Source: a virus
Virus record (IMG/VR): IMGVR_UViG_3300045996_003734
Location: 45,167-109,166 of that record
Reading direction: 5' to 3' (one strand)
DNA length: 64,000 bases
In this document: one piece after another, positions 8,437 to 15,593 of the stretch
Numbering within the stretch: the first letter of the stretch is position 1
Layout: the number at the start of each line of letters is the position of its first letter
Notes under the pieces: generated by a model
What the model was told of the DNA's origin: nothing
Seen by the model: only the letters and a program-made list of their open reading frames with translations
The model's database searches: none
Position numbers and translations under genes: made by a program

Positions 8437-8823
8437 TCACGGCGCGATGAAGCGGCCCTTCCAGAGCTCGAGCTCGAAGAGCCCGTCAGCGCCGGCACAC
8501 GCCGACATGGCGCGACCCCAGATCGCACTCGCCGTGACAGCGGTAGCGAAGCGACCGTCGGTCCCGCATTGAACGAGTGCGTGGAGCGCGATAGCGGCCG
8601 AGCCTTTGGCCGTGACCTTGCCCTCGGTTTGCATCGAGCGGGTGCCGTTTTGCGGCAGGTCTTCGGTCGTCACGCCGCCAGGCAAGCTGGTGACCGCGGT
8701 GGGCAGGATGACTTCGTCCTGACCAACGCCGGGGATGACGCCAAGGCCCTTGCCGATGGCTGCGTTTACGTTCTTGGCCGTTCGGAAGTACGAGGGGCTG
8801 GTGATTTCTCTCGGAGTCGGCAT
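8437..8823 (-). CDS. Head decoration protein (DUF2190/gpD-like)
   Basis: 128 residues between scaffold and capsid genes, where head decoration or stabilising proteins of the gpD/DUF2190 type lie. It is small, Gly/Ala/Thr-rich and beta-prone: TEGKVTAKGSAAIALHALVQCG and TAVTASAIWGRAMSACAG resemble the repeated strand-turn pattern of such proteins. Begins MPTPREITSPSYFRTAKNVN. It would bind the expanded capsid exterior and reinforce it. Confidence 0.6.
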   Translation of the reverse strand: MPTPREITSPSYFRTAKNVNAAIGKGLGVIPGVGQDEVILPTAVTSLPGGVTTEDLPQNGTRSMQTEGKVTAKGSAAIALHALVQCGTDGRFATAVTASAIWGRAMSACAGADGLFELELWKGRFIAP

Positions 8824-8881
8824 GGCTTTCCTCGGGTCGCTGTCAGTTCAAAATGGGAAGCGGTGGGTGTGGGCGCGGCGC

Positions 8882-9634
8882 TCAGAGCGCCAGCTGGCCC
8901 GTGCGGATGAAGCCGCTCGCGGCGCGGACCTGCGTCTGCAGCGGCAGGTCCTTGAAGCCGGGCGTCTTGTCCTTGTGAAACGCCGCGCACTTCTCGATTT
9001 CGTTGCGACCGGGGTAGGCCGCGAACAGCTGAACGTGCGCAGGCGGCGCGCCCGGGGCCCCGACGGCAGGAGCCGACGCCGGCGCGGGAGCGGCGGGCAC
9101 CACGACGCCGTTGAGCAGCTGGACGCCGTTCTGTCCGGCGACGAGGCTCTGCGAGAGCAGCGCCTTCGCTGCGTCGGGCCTCGGCAGGGGGTACTGCGCG
9201 TAGAACGCCGCGAGCTTGGTCTCCCGCTCCTTGGGGTCGTCCACGTTGCAGGCGAGTCGCGAGGTGAGGAGCAGCGGCTTGAACTTCGCCGCGGTGTCGC
9301 CGCTCAGGCCCATCGATGCGGCGATCTGCTCGACCTCCACCTCGGCCTCTTTCTTGTCCGCCGCGCCCAAGCGGTCGCGAGCGGCAGTCAAGCCGGCTAG
9401 GTACTCGTCGGCCTTCTTGGCCTTCTCGATGGTCTTGGCCGCGTCGCCGAGCAGCGCGGTCATGTCGTCAGACTCGAAGAGCCCGAGCAGCTGATCGAGC
9501 GTGTCGCCCTTGACCTTGGCCTTCTCGGCGGCAGCGAGCAGCACCGGCTCGGAGTCGCGGCAGTTGAACAGGTCGGCAAGCTTGCCGAGCAGGGCGGTCG
9601 CGAGAGCGGGAGCAGGGGCAGCGGGTGCGGTCAT
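8882..9634 (-). CDS. Nested in-frame scaffold protein (internal start of protease gene)
   Basis: The ATG at 9634 is in frame inside the protease gene and opens a 250-residue product, MTAPAAPAPALATALLGKLADL onward, covering the helical scaffold half. A GAGGA box sits 7 nt upstream, a better ribosome site than at most starts here. This mirrors Mu Z and lambda Nu3, scaffolds made from an internal start so that scaffold outnumbers protease. Inferred from the Shine-Dalgarno match and family precedent. Confidence 0.55.
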   Translation of the reverse strand: MTAPAAPAPALATALLGKLADLFNCRDSEPVLLAAAEKAKVKGDTLDQLLGLFESDDMTALLGDAAKTIEKAKKADEYLAGLTAARDRLGAADKKEAEVEVEQIAASMGLSGDTAAKFKPLLLTSRLACNVDDPKERETKLAAFYAQYPLPRPDAAKALLSQSLVAGQNGVQLLNGVVVPAAPAPASAPAVGAPGAPPAHVQLFAAYPGRNEIEKCAAFHKDKTPGFKDLPLQTQVRAASGFIRTGQLAL

Positions 9635-10510
9635 GGTGTTGTCCTCGGGGGCCGTTGGCGGCGAAGTGCTCGGGTCTGCAACGCCCATGACGAGCTGACC
9701 CGCCGTCGTGAGAATTTCGTCCGAGCTCGCGAGCACGCGCAGACCGAGCAGGCGGCGCACCGAGTCCACGAGGTAGCCAAAGCCATCGGGGAACGCGGCC
9801 GACGTCATGCCGTTCGCGACCGCGTTGCGCAGCGTCTCGATCTCTACGGCGACCTCCGCCGCGGCGGCGTCTCCCGGCAAGCCGAGCAGATCGCGCAGGC
9901 CCACGAGCGCCTCCTCAGCGCTGTCGGCCTTGCCGTAAACGCTCACGCTGGCGGCGATCGGCGCCATGCCCTTGATGAAAGGGTGATTGGTGAAGGCGAT
10001 GCTGGTGAGCAGCGCGCCGATCGGCTTGCCCGTTGCCGCGTCCTTCGCGCTCGGCCACACGGCTACGCTGGTCGACAGGTAGCCGCCCGCGCGAATCTGC
10101 TCTCGCGCCTGGTCGCTGAGCAGCGTGAGCGCCCACAGCTCGGCGCCGTTCTCGCCCTCGCGCAGCTGCAGCTCCGTCGCCCACGCCGGAGCCGGAGCGC
10201 CCGTGGAAGGCAGCGTACCCTCGGTCGGCGCCATCTCGCTCGCGTGTTCGTAGTCGTACGGCACAACGCGCTGCGTGCCGACGCCGTCGGGCCCCGGGCT
10301 GTACCAGGGGTTCGCGTGGAAGTTCGCGATGATTTGTTCGAACGACTTCCGCGTGAATTCGACGACGCGGCCGCTCGGGTGGCCCTCCCACTTGCCCTCG
10401 CGGGCGACCTGGATCCAGACGGCGCCGTCGTTCGCGACCTGCTCCGCGCTGAGCTTTACGGGTACGCCGAAGGCGCGGAGATGGAGCTTGGTGTCATTCT
10501 TGCGAGCCAC
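8882..10510 (-). CDS. Capsid maturation protease fused to scaffold (Mu I-like)
   Basis: 542 residues. The first ~200 match the Mu gpI protease family: WIQVAREGKWEGHP near residue 30, then DYEHASEMAP near 85, a catalytic-type His in the family, and LLTSIAFTNHPFIKGMAP near 170, the conserved end of the protease domain. Next is an acidic helical linker (~200-290), then an Ala-rich helical scaffold part from residue ~293 with long coiled coils. In Mu the protease and its in-frame scaffold product organise the procapsid and are then removed. The scaffold also has its own start at 9634. Confidence 0.75.
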   Translation of the reverse strand: MARKNDTKLHLRAFGVPVKLSAEQVANDGAVWIQVAREGKWEGHPSGRVVEFTRKSFEQIIANFHANPWYSPGPDGVGTQRVVPYDYEHASEMAPTEGTLPSTGAPAPAWATELQLREGENGAELWALTLLSDQAREQIRAGGYLSTSVAVWPSAKDAATGKPIGALLTSIAFTNHPFIKGMAPIAASVSVYGKADSAEEALVGLRDLLGLPGDAAAAEVAVEIETLRNAVANGMTSAAFPDGFGYLVDSVRRLLGLRVLASSDEILTTAGQLVMGVADPSTSPPTAPEDNTMTAPAAPAPALATALLGKLADLFNCRDSEPVLLAAAEKAKVKGDTLDQLLGLFESDDMTALLGDAAKTIEKAKKADEYLAGLTAARDRLGAADKKEAEVEVEQIAASMGLSGDTAAKFKPLLLTSRLACNVDDPKERETKLAAFYAQYPLPRPDAAKALLSQSLVAGQNGVQLLNGVVVPAAPAPASAPAVGAPGAPPAHVQLFAAYPGRNEIEKCAAFHKDKTPGFKDLPLQTQVRAASGFIRTGQLAL

Positions 10511-10545
10511 GCGGGCAGCTTGGCCCGCACGTGGTCGCCCTGACC

Positions 10546-10860
10546 CTAGCCGCCGACGAGCTCGTCGGGCTGCCCCGCGCGGCGCCGCACGAGCTTGCCG
10601 TCCACGATGGTGACGACCTCGTCGCGGTCTTCACGCGTCAGCGCGTCGTCCACCGCGGCGTCGTTCTCCTTGCCGGCCTTCGTGCGGATGAGCTCGTTCG
10701 CGCGAGCCATCACCTCGGTGGGCTTGGCGACCAGGCGGAAGAACAGGCGCACGCCGTCGGGCGTGAGGCCTCCGGTGCGCTGGTACTCGGCGAGCTGCCG
10801 CGCAGCGGCCTCCACGTCATCGCGTGGAGGCGCGCCCTTCGGGAGCAGCGGGGCCGTCAT
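10546..10860 (-). CDS. Small hypothetical head-region protein
   Basis: 104 residues, starting ATG at 10860 across the stop of the minor head protein (ATGA-type overlap). Helical and charged throughout, with RLFFRLVAKPTEVMARANEL in the middle and VVTIVDGKLVRRRAG near the end. No Cys and no membrane segment. I do not recognise it. The position between MuF-like protein and protease suggests a head-assembly accessory role or none that is essential. Confidence 0.65.
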   Translation of the reverse strand: MTAPLLPKGAPPRDDVEAAARQLAEYQRTGGLTPDGVRLFFRLVAKPTEVMARANELIRTKAGKENDAAVDDALTREDRDEVVTIVDGKLVRRRAGQPDELVGG

Positions 10861-13616
10861 CCGGCCCCCAGCATTCGCGCCTGAACCTTTGCCAACTCCT
10901 TAAGCATTTCTTCCTTCTGCTCGGCCGTCAAGCCGAGCTCCCGCACCCACTCCGACACACCCTCCGCCCCGCTACCGCTCGAGCGAAGAAGCGCCGCTCT
11001 TTCGTGCGCTTTCGCCATCAGCTCCAGCGCCTCCTCCGAGCCGATGCCCTTCAGCTTTTGGAGCCGGTACCGGATGGCGTTGATCTCTCCGGAGTACGCC
11101 ATGCCCGCGTCCGAGAGCTTCAGCTTCGGTACCAGCTGGCGCATCACGCGGCGCGCCGTGAGCTCGGTCCCGATCTCCTCGACCACCACGCTGTGCGGGG
11201 TGACGTCGTGGAGGTTGCTGCCCGAGAGGCTGTGCACCTCCTCGTGCACCATGATGCGCAGGCCGTCGAGCTCCTTCCGGATCTCGGGCGTGAGCGTCTT
11301 GATGGGTCCGGAAGAGATGCGCTGCATCGCGCGCCGCGCGCGGTCGACGACGTCGGGCGAGTAGGTGACCTTGGCCGTGCCTGGCTCGAACATCGCCTCG
11401 AAGCCGTGCACCGCCACGTCCTCGCCCGAGACGGTCATGTCGCCGAGCACCGCGTCGCGCGCCTGCGGCACCGTCTCCCGCACCAGGTCGCGGAGCGCAA
11501 GGCGCGCCTCGGCGCCGTTGGCGAGCTGCCCGCTTGCCGTCCGCTCGAGCGCGGCGTTGAAGCGTCCGGGCAGCGCCGCGCGGCGCTCGGCCGTTGCGGC
11601 CTGCTGCATCGCAGCGCGCGCAGCCTCGAGCTTGCGCTGCGCCTCGGCCTCCGCGGCGGCCTTCGCGAAGTGGTCGGCAACCCGGTCCCGCTTCGCCGCG
11701 CTCTTCTTGAAGTACGCCTTGATTTCCTCGTACTTCGGATCCCCCGGGGCGACGTCGGCAGACATCGGGATGAGCCCGCCGTCCCCGTTCCCTCGCGCTC
11801 GCAGGAAGGCCTTGCCGACCTGCTCGCCGTCCACCTCGAGCATCGCCAGGTCGCGCACCCGAGGCAGCGCGTCCACCGCCTCGGCGGGGATGTGCGGGAA
11901 CGCCTTTTTGAACTGGCCCTTGAGGTTCTTGAGCTGGGTTGGGTTCGTGTCGAAGCCAGCGCGCGCCCAGACGTATTGGCCGTCCCACGCGGCCTCGAGC
12001 TTGATCTTTTTGACGCCCAGCTTCTCGTACTGCTCGAGCTGGTTGACGAGGATCCGGCTGCCGATGCCCGAGCCTTGGTGCTCCTTCGCCACCCGCAGGT
12101 AGCCGTGGTGCACCACCATGTCGCCGTTCTTCTCGAGCTTGTAGTCGCGCTGAACGGTGGCGACGTACTTCCCCTCACGGTCGACGATGCGCGCCTTGAG
12201 GTCGATGGCGTTGGACGTCGCGCTGATGCGGAAGTCGTCTAGCCGGTGCCCGTCGTCGAACGTCGCGGGCGAAACGAGGGCTTGGTACTCCTCGGGTGAG
12301 AGCGCCCGGCCAAAGCCCTTCTGGCTGACCGCGTGCAGGTGCTTCAGCTCGCTCGCCTCGAGCTCGATGGCGGCCGCCGTGAATTGGGCGTGGGTCGCTG
12401 GCGCAGCGGCGACCGGCAGCGGCACTGGAGGCAGCCGGATGGGCGGCGCCGGCGGCGCTGTGGACGGCGTGGGCAGCTCGATTGCGGGCGGCGGCACGGG
12501 GCGCGGGGGCGGAGCACGCACCGGCACAGGCGGGCGCTGCGGTGCCGGCGGCGGGGCGAGCGCGGCGGCCGGCACGCTGATGAGCTGGCTGGTGCCGGAC
12601 TCGAAGCCGGGGTCCGGCAAGCCTTTGGGGACCGGGCCCACCTCGATGCCCATGCGCTTGAGCCACGCCAGCGTGCGCGCGATGACGCGGCAGCGGCAGT
12701 TGAAGCCGAAAGGCGGGTAGGCCAGCTTCCAGAACGGGTGATTCGCCGGGAGCACGATGCCGTGCGCGCGCTTGTGCGTCTCGCGCTGGCGCGCGTCGGT
12801 GACGCCTCGGATCTGCCAGTACGGCAGCGCGGCCAGCACGGCGGGTTGGCTCATCTCGGCGCGCCGCCCGCTCGCCACGGCGCTCATGCTGTTCGTGCGG
12901 AAGATGGTCTCGACGTGGCTCGGGTTGTCTGGCGTCCAGCCCGCCGTCTTCAGGCGCTCCTTGGCGAACTTGCGGAAGTCTCGGAGGTTGGCGCCCTTCG
13001 GTGTGCTGCCGGGGGTGCCGGGCCGCCTGCCCTGCCCGTCGCGCAGCTGGCGGACGAGCTCGGCCTTGGTGGCGTTGAGCAGCTCCTCCTTGGCCATGCC
13101 GGCGACGGTGAAGGCCTGCTTCCGCGCACCCTCCTGCATCGCGCGAAACGCCGCCGGCGGCACGACCTTGCGCTGCTCGAACTGCGCGATCGCGGTCTCG
13201 CCCGGGAGGTGCACCAGGCCCGGCCGGCGCCGCACCGCGAACGTTGCCGGCGCCAGCTCCACGTCGTGCTCGCGCTCCCACTGCGAGTCGAGCGCACCGA
13301 GCATCAAGCCCCGCAGAATGGTCTGCTCTATCTCCTTCGCGAACGCGCCCACGTCGATGCGCGCGCGCTCGAGCGCGCTTCGAATTTCGAACTCCGTTTC
13401 GCTGTCGCCGATAGCCTCGAGGACGGCCTCTCCCCAGGCGGCCGTGATCCGAGTTGCCGCAGCCACGCCGTCTTCGACGAGCGCCTCCGGAGAACCGTTC
13501 GGGCTGTCGGGTTGCTCGGCGCAGCAGACGTGCTCGCCCAGCAAGTCCTGAGCGTTGAGCGAGGCGTAGAACCGCTCGAGCTCGAGGAGCTCCGCGCGCG
13601 CCTGCTCCGCGTTCAT
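10857..13616 (-). CDS. Minor head protein (MuF/SPP1 gp7-like) fused to GNAT-like and HExxH metallopeptidase-like domains
   Basis: 919 residues, two to three times the size of a plain MuF protein. Residues ~1-330 are the MuF/SPP1-gp7 head protein: YWQIRGVTDARQRETHKRAHG, then HPFW and PPFGFNCRCRV (Cys near 306). A Pro-rich linker of ~55 residues follows (APPPAPQRPPVPVRAPPPRP). Residues ~440-570 look like a GNAT acetyltransferase, with HQGSGIGSR at ~513-521 as acetyl-CoA loop and an upstream GDMVVHHGYLRV strand. After an Ala/Glu-rich coiled coil, residues 791-795 are HEEVH, an HExxH zinc-protease motif, followed by EEIGTELTARRV that could give the third ligand. MuF proteins enter the capsid, so the added domains may be delivered to the host at infection. 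Confidence 0.8.
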   Translation of the reverse strand: MNAEQARAELLELERFYASLNAQDLLGEHVCCAEQPDSPNGSPEALVEDGVAAATRITAAWGEAVLEAIGDSETEFEIRSALERARIDVGAFAKEIEQTILRGLMLGALDSQWEREHDVELAPATFAVRRRPGLVHLPGETAIAQFEQRKVVPPAAFRAMQEGARKQAFTVAGMAKEELLNATKAELVRQLRDGQGRRPGTPGSTPKGANLRDFRKFAKERLKTAGWTPDNPSHVETIFRTNSMSAVASGRRAEMSQPAVLAALPYWQIRGVTDARQRETHKRAHGIVLPANHPFWKLAYPPFGFNCRCRVIARTLAWLKRMGIEVGPVPKGLPDPGFESGTSQLISVPAAALAPPPAPQRPPVPVRAPPPRPVPPPAIELPTPSTAPPAPPIRLPPVPLPVAAAPATHAQFTAAAIELEASELKHLHAVSQKGFGRALSPEEYQALVSPATFDDGHRLDDFRISATSNAIDLKARIVDREGKYVATVQRDYKLEKNGDMVVHHGYLRVAKEHQGSGIGSRILVNQLEQYEKLGVKKIKLEAAWDGQYVWARAGFDTNPTQLKNLKGQFKKAFPHIPAEAVDALPRVRDLAMLEVDGEQVGKAFLRARGNGDGGLIPMSADVAPGDPKYEEIKAYFKKSAAKRDRVADHFAKAAAEAEAQRKLEAARAAMQQAATAERRAALPGRFNAALERTASGQLANGAEARLALRDLVRETVPQARDAVLGDMTVSGEDVAVHGFEAMFEPGTAKVTYSPDVVDRARRAMQRISSGPIKTLTPEIRKELDGLRIMVHEEVHSLSGSNLHDVTPHSVVVEEIGTELTARRVMRQLVPKLKLSDAGMAYSGEINAIRYRLQKLKGIGSEEALELMAKAHERAALLRSSGSGAEGVSEWVRELGLTAEQKEEMLKELAKVQARMLGAG

Positions 13617-15217
13617 CGCCCGCCGATGGTCGTGAGCAGCTTCAGCACGTGCGCGGCGCGAACGAGCTGCAGGGGGTCCCGGTCGGTGAACGTGTCTTGG
13701 TCAGGCAGGCCTTGGCCGTCATCGCCAAGGGGCGACGCGCCGCCGGCCCCGCTCTGCTGTCCGAATCCACCACCACCGCCGCCGCCGCCGGGCGACCCGA
13801 AGCCGCCCGCGGGCTGCGGCGCCTGCTGCACCACCAGGTCCTCGGGTTGCGGCTCGGCAAAGCCCACGCGCTCGTACACCTCCGAACGCTTGAGCGGGAT
13901 GCCCAGGCCGAACACCTTCGCGGTGCGCTCGATCTCCTGCCCACGCGTCGGCGTCACTTCGTACTTGAGCTCGATGCGGGGCGCGTGATCGAGCGCCTCC
14001 GCGCCGAAGTTCAGGACGATGATGTCCGCGCCGAGCTGCTCGGTGAGCAGGTCGGAGATGTCCCAGCCGTCCGCCGCGTACACGCTAGACTGCTCGTCCT
14101 GCCCGACCTCGTCGCCGGCGGAGCCGAGCGCGCCCGGCTTAGCGTCGTTCGTGCGCGTGGTCCCGGAGACCAGCTTGCTGATCTCGTCGTTGCATTCCGC
14201 CGCGACTTCCTTGTGGATGGTGCCGGAGTTGTGGTCGGGAGTCTCGAGCTGCAGCTTGACGCCGGGCGGCATCACGCCGGTGGCGTTCGCTCCGAGCGCG
14301 TCGGCGGAGATGGCCGCCTCGTCCAGCGTCTCCTGCTGGATCTGACCGTCCTCAGCCCAGACGATGCGCCAAGGCTTGCCGAACACCTCCAGCAGAATCA
14401 GGCGTTCTCGCCACGAGAAGCGCTTGAAGAAGCTGAAGTACATGCCGCGCGGACCGAAGCCCTCGCGCTCTGGGTAGTCGTTGAACTGCTGCGGCGTGAA
14501 GCTGATGAACTTGAACGGGATCTGCCGCAGCTCGAGCCCGCGCCGCTCGAAGGCGCCACCGGCGAAGCTGTCGTCACGCACGCGCAGCTCGCGCTCGGGG
14601 CCGAAGCTCAGCCGCCGCGGATGAATCCAGTTCAGGCTGTCGATGCGCCACTTGACCGTGCTGCCGGCGGGGTTCTCGCGCCAGACCTTCTCGAGCGCGG
14701 CGCGCCCGTGGCACTGCGCCCAGTTGAGCCTGCGCACCTGCTGGCGCCAATTTGGGATCCAGGCGAGCTGCTGGCGGACGACGTCGGCGTAGAGCTTGGC
14801 CTTGCTTGGGTCGATGCCGTCGCCGGAGGCCGCGATCACGTTGGGCTTGATGCTGGCGAGGGCTCGCACCCGCTTGCCCACCGCCGACGTGAAGTGCGGG
14901 TCGATGGCCAGCGTCTCGTACTGGAGGTCGGTGAGGTCCCGCATGTAACCGAGCTCCGCCGAGCGGACGGCTTGCTCGATGAACTCGGGGGTGAGGGAGC
15001 GGCCGTAGTACCGGCGGTTTTGCTCGGTGAGGGGGAGCTCCCCGCCGAACATCGATTCCTGCAGGTTTTGCCGGGCGACGAACTGATTGCCCGCAGCGTC
15101 GAAGCGGAGGCGGATGCCCTGGCGGGCAGCGCGCTCGATGGCGGCGATGCGCTGGCGTTCCTCGAGCGGGGCTCGCTGGAGGATACCCTGCCGGGTGTGC
15201 AACGGCGCCAGCTTCAC
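13613..15217 (-). CDS. Portal protein (Mu gp29-like, DUF935)
   Basis: 534 residues from a GTG at 15217 that overlaps the previous stop (GTGA). The sequence reads as a DUF935 portal: LTPEFIEQAVRSAELGYMRD, LQYETLAIDPHFTSAVGKRV near 110, RFSWRERLILLEVFGKPWRI near 270 and LNFGAEALDHAPRIELKYEV near 420. A Gly-rich low-complexity run (GGGGGGGGFGQ) lies in the C-terminal ~90 residues. It forms the dodecameric DNA entry ring. The stop overlaps the minor head protein start, as in Mu, where gp29 and gp30 are adjacent. Confidence 0.85.
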   Translation of the reverse strand: MKLAPLHTRQGILQRAPLEERQRIAAIERAARQGIRLRFDAAGNQFVARQNLQESMFGGELPLTEQNRRYYGRSLTPEFIEQAVRSAELGYMRDLTDLQYETLAIDPHFTSAVGKRVRALASIKPNVIAASGDGIDPSKAKLYADVVRQQLAWIPNWRQQVRRLNWAQCHGRAALEKVWRENPAGSTVKWRIDSLNWIHPRRLSFGPERELRVRDDSFAGGAFERRGLELRQIPFKFISFTPQQFNDYPEREGFGPRGMYFSFFKRFSWRERLILLEVFGKPWRIVWAEDGQIQQETLDEAAISADALGANATGVMPPGVKLQLETPDHNSGTIHKEVAAECNDEISKLVSGTTRTNDAKPGALGSAGDEVGQDEQSSVYAADGWDISDLLTEQLGADIIVLNFGAEALDHAPRIELKYEVTPTRGQEIERTAKVFGLGIPLKRSEVYERVGFAEPQPEDLVVQQAPQPAGGFGSPGGGGGGGGFGQQSGAGGASPLGDDGQGLPDQDTFTDRDPLQLVRAAHVLKLLTTIGGR

Positions 15218-15555
15218 GAGCCGCGCCTCCACCACCGACGCGCAGGCGCCGGCGGCGGCGCGGCCTGCGCCGCTCGCGCCGCCTGCTCGTACTGCGCTCG
15301 CGCCCCGAGCTCCGCCGTGCGCAGCTGCGCGAGCTCGCTCTCGACCTGGGCCGCAAGCACCTCGATGCGTGAACACCACCGCTCAGTCAGCGCCCAAAGG
15401 AAGGCCGAGCGAACGGCGCCCAGCGGGCCGCCTGCCTTCGCTTCCGCCGCCCGCCACGTCGCTGCAGTCCGGCGCAGCTCGCCCACGAGGCGCTCGGCAA
15501 GCTCTCGCCTACCGGTTGCCAAGCCAAGGGAATGAGCCAGCTGGGTCGCGTCCAC
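15214..15555 (-). CDS. Hypothetical helical protein before portal
   Basis: 113 residues, almost wholly helical and Ala/Arg/Glu-rich, with a run near residues 60-95 (RIEVLAAQVESELAQLRTAEL) that could form a coiled coil, and a basic, Trp-rich end (PARRWWRRGS). It is translationally coupled to the portal. No known domain. It could be a capsid internal or assembly factor. Confidence 0.6.
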   Translation of the reverse strand: MDATQLAHSLGLATGRRELAERLVGELRRTAATWRAAEAKAGGPLGAVRSAFLWALTERWCSRIEVLAAQVESELAQLRTAELGARAQYEQAARAAQAAPPPAPARRWWRRGS

Positions 15556-15593
15556 GCTGGACGATGTCAGCCCAGGCGCGACCTGGCCCCGCG

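Noticed and set aside
13649-15535. 628-residue plus-strand frame across the portal
   Set aside because: Antisense of portal; Arg/Gln-rich frame without motifs.
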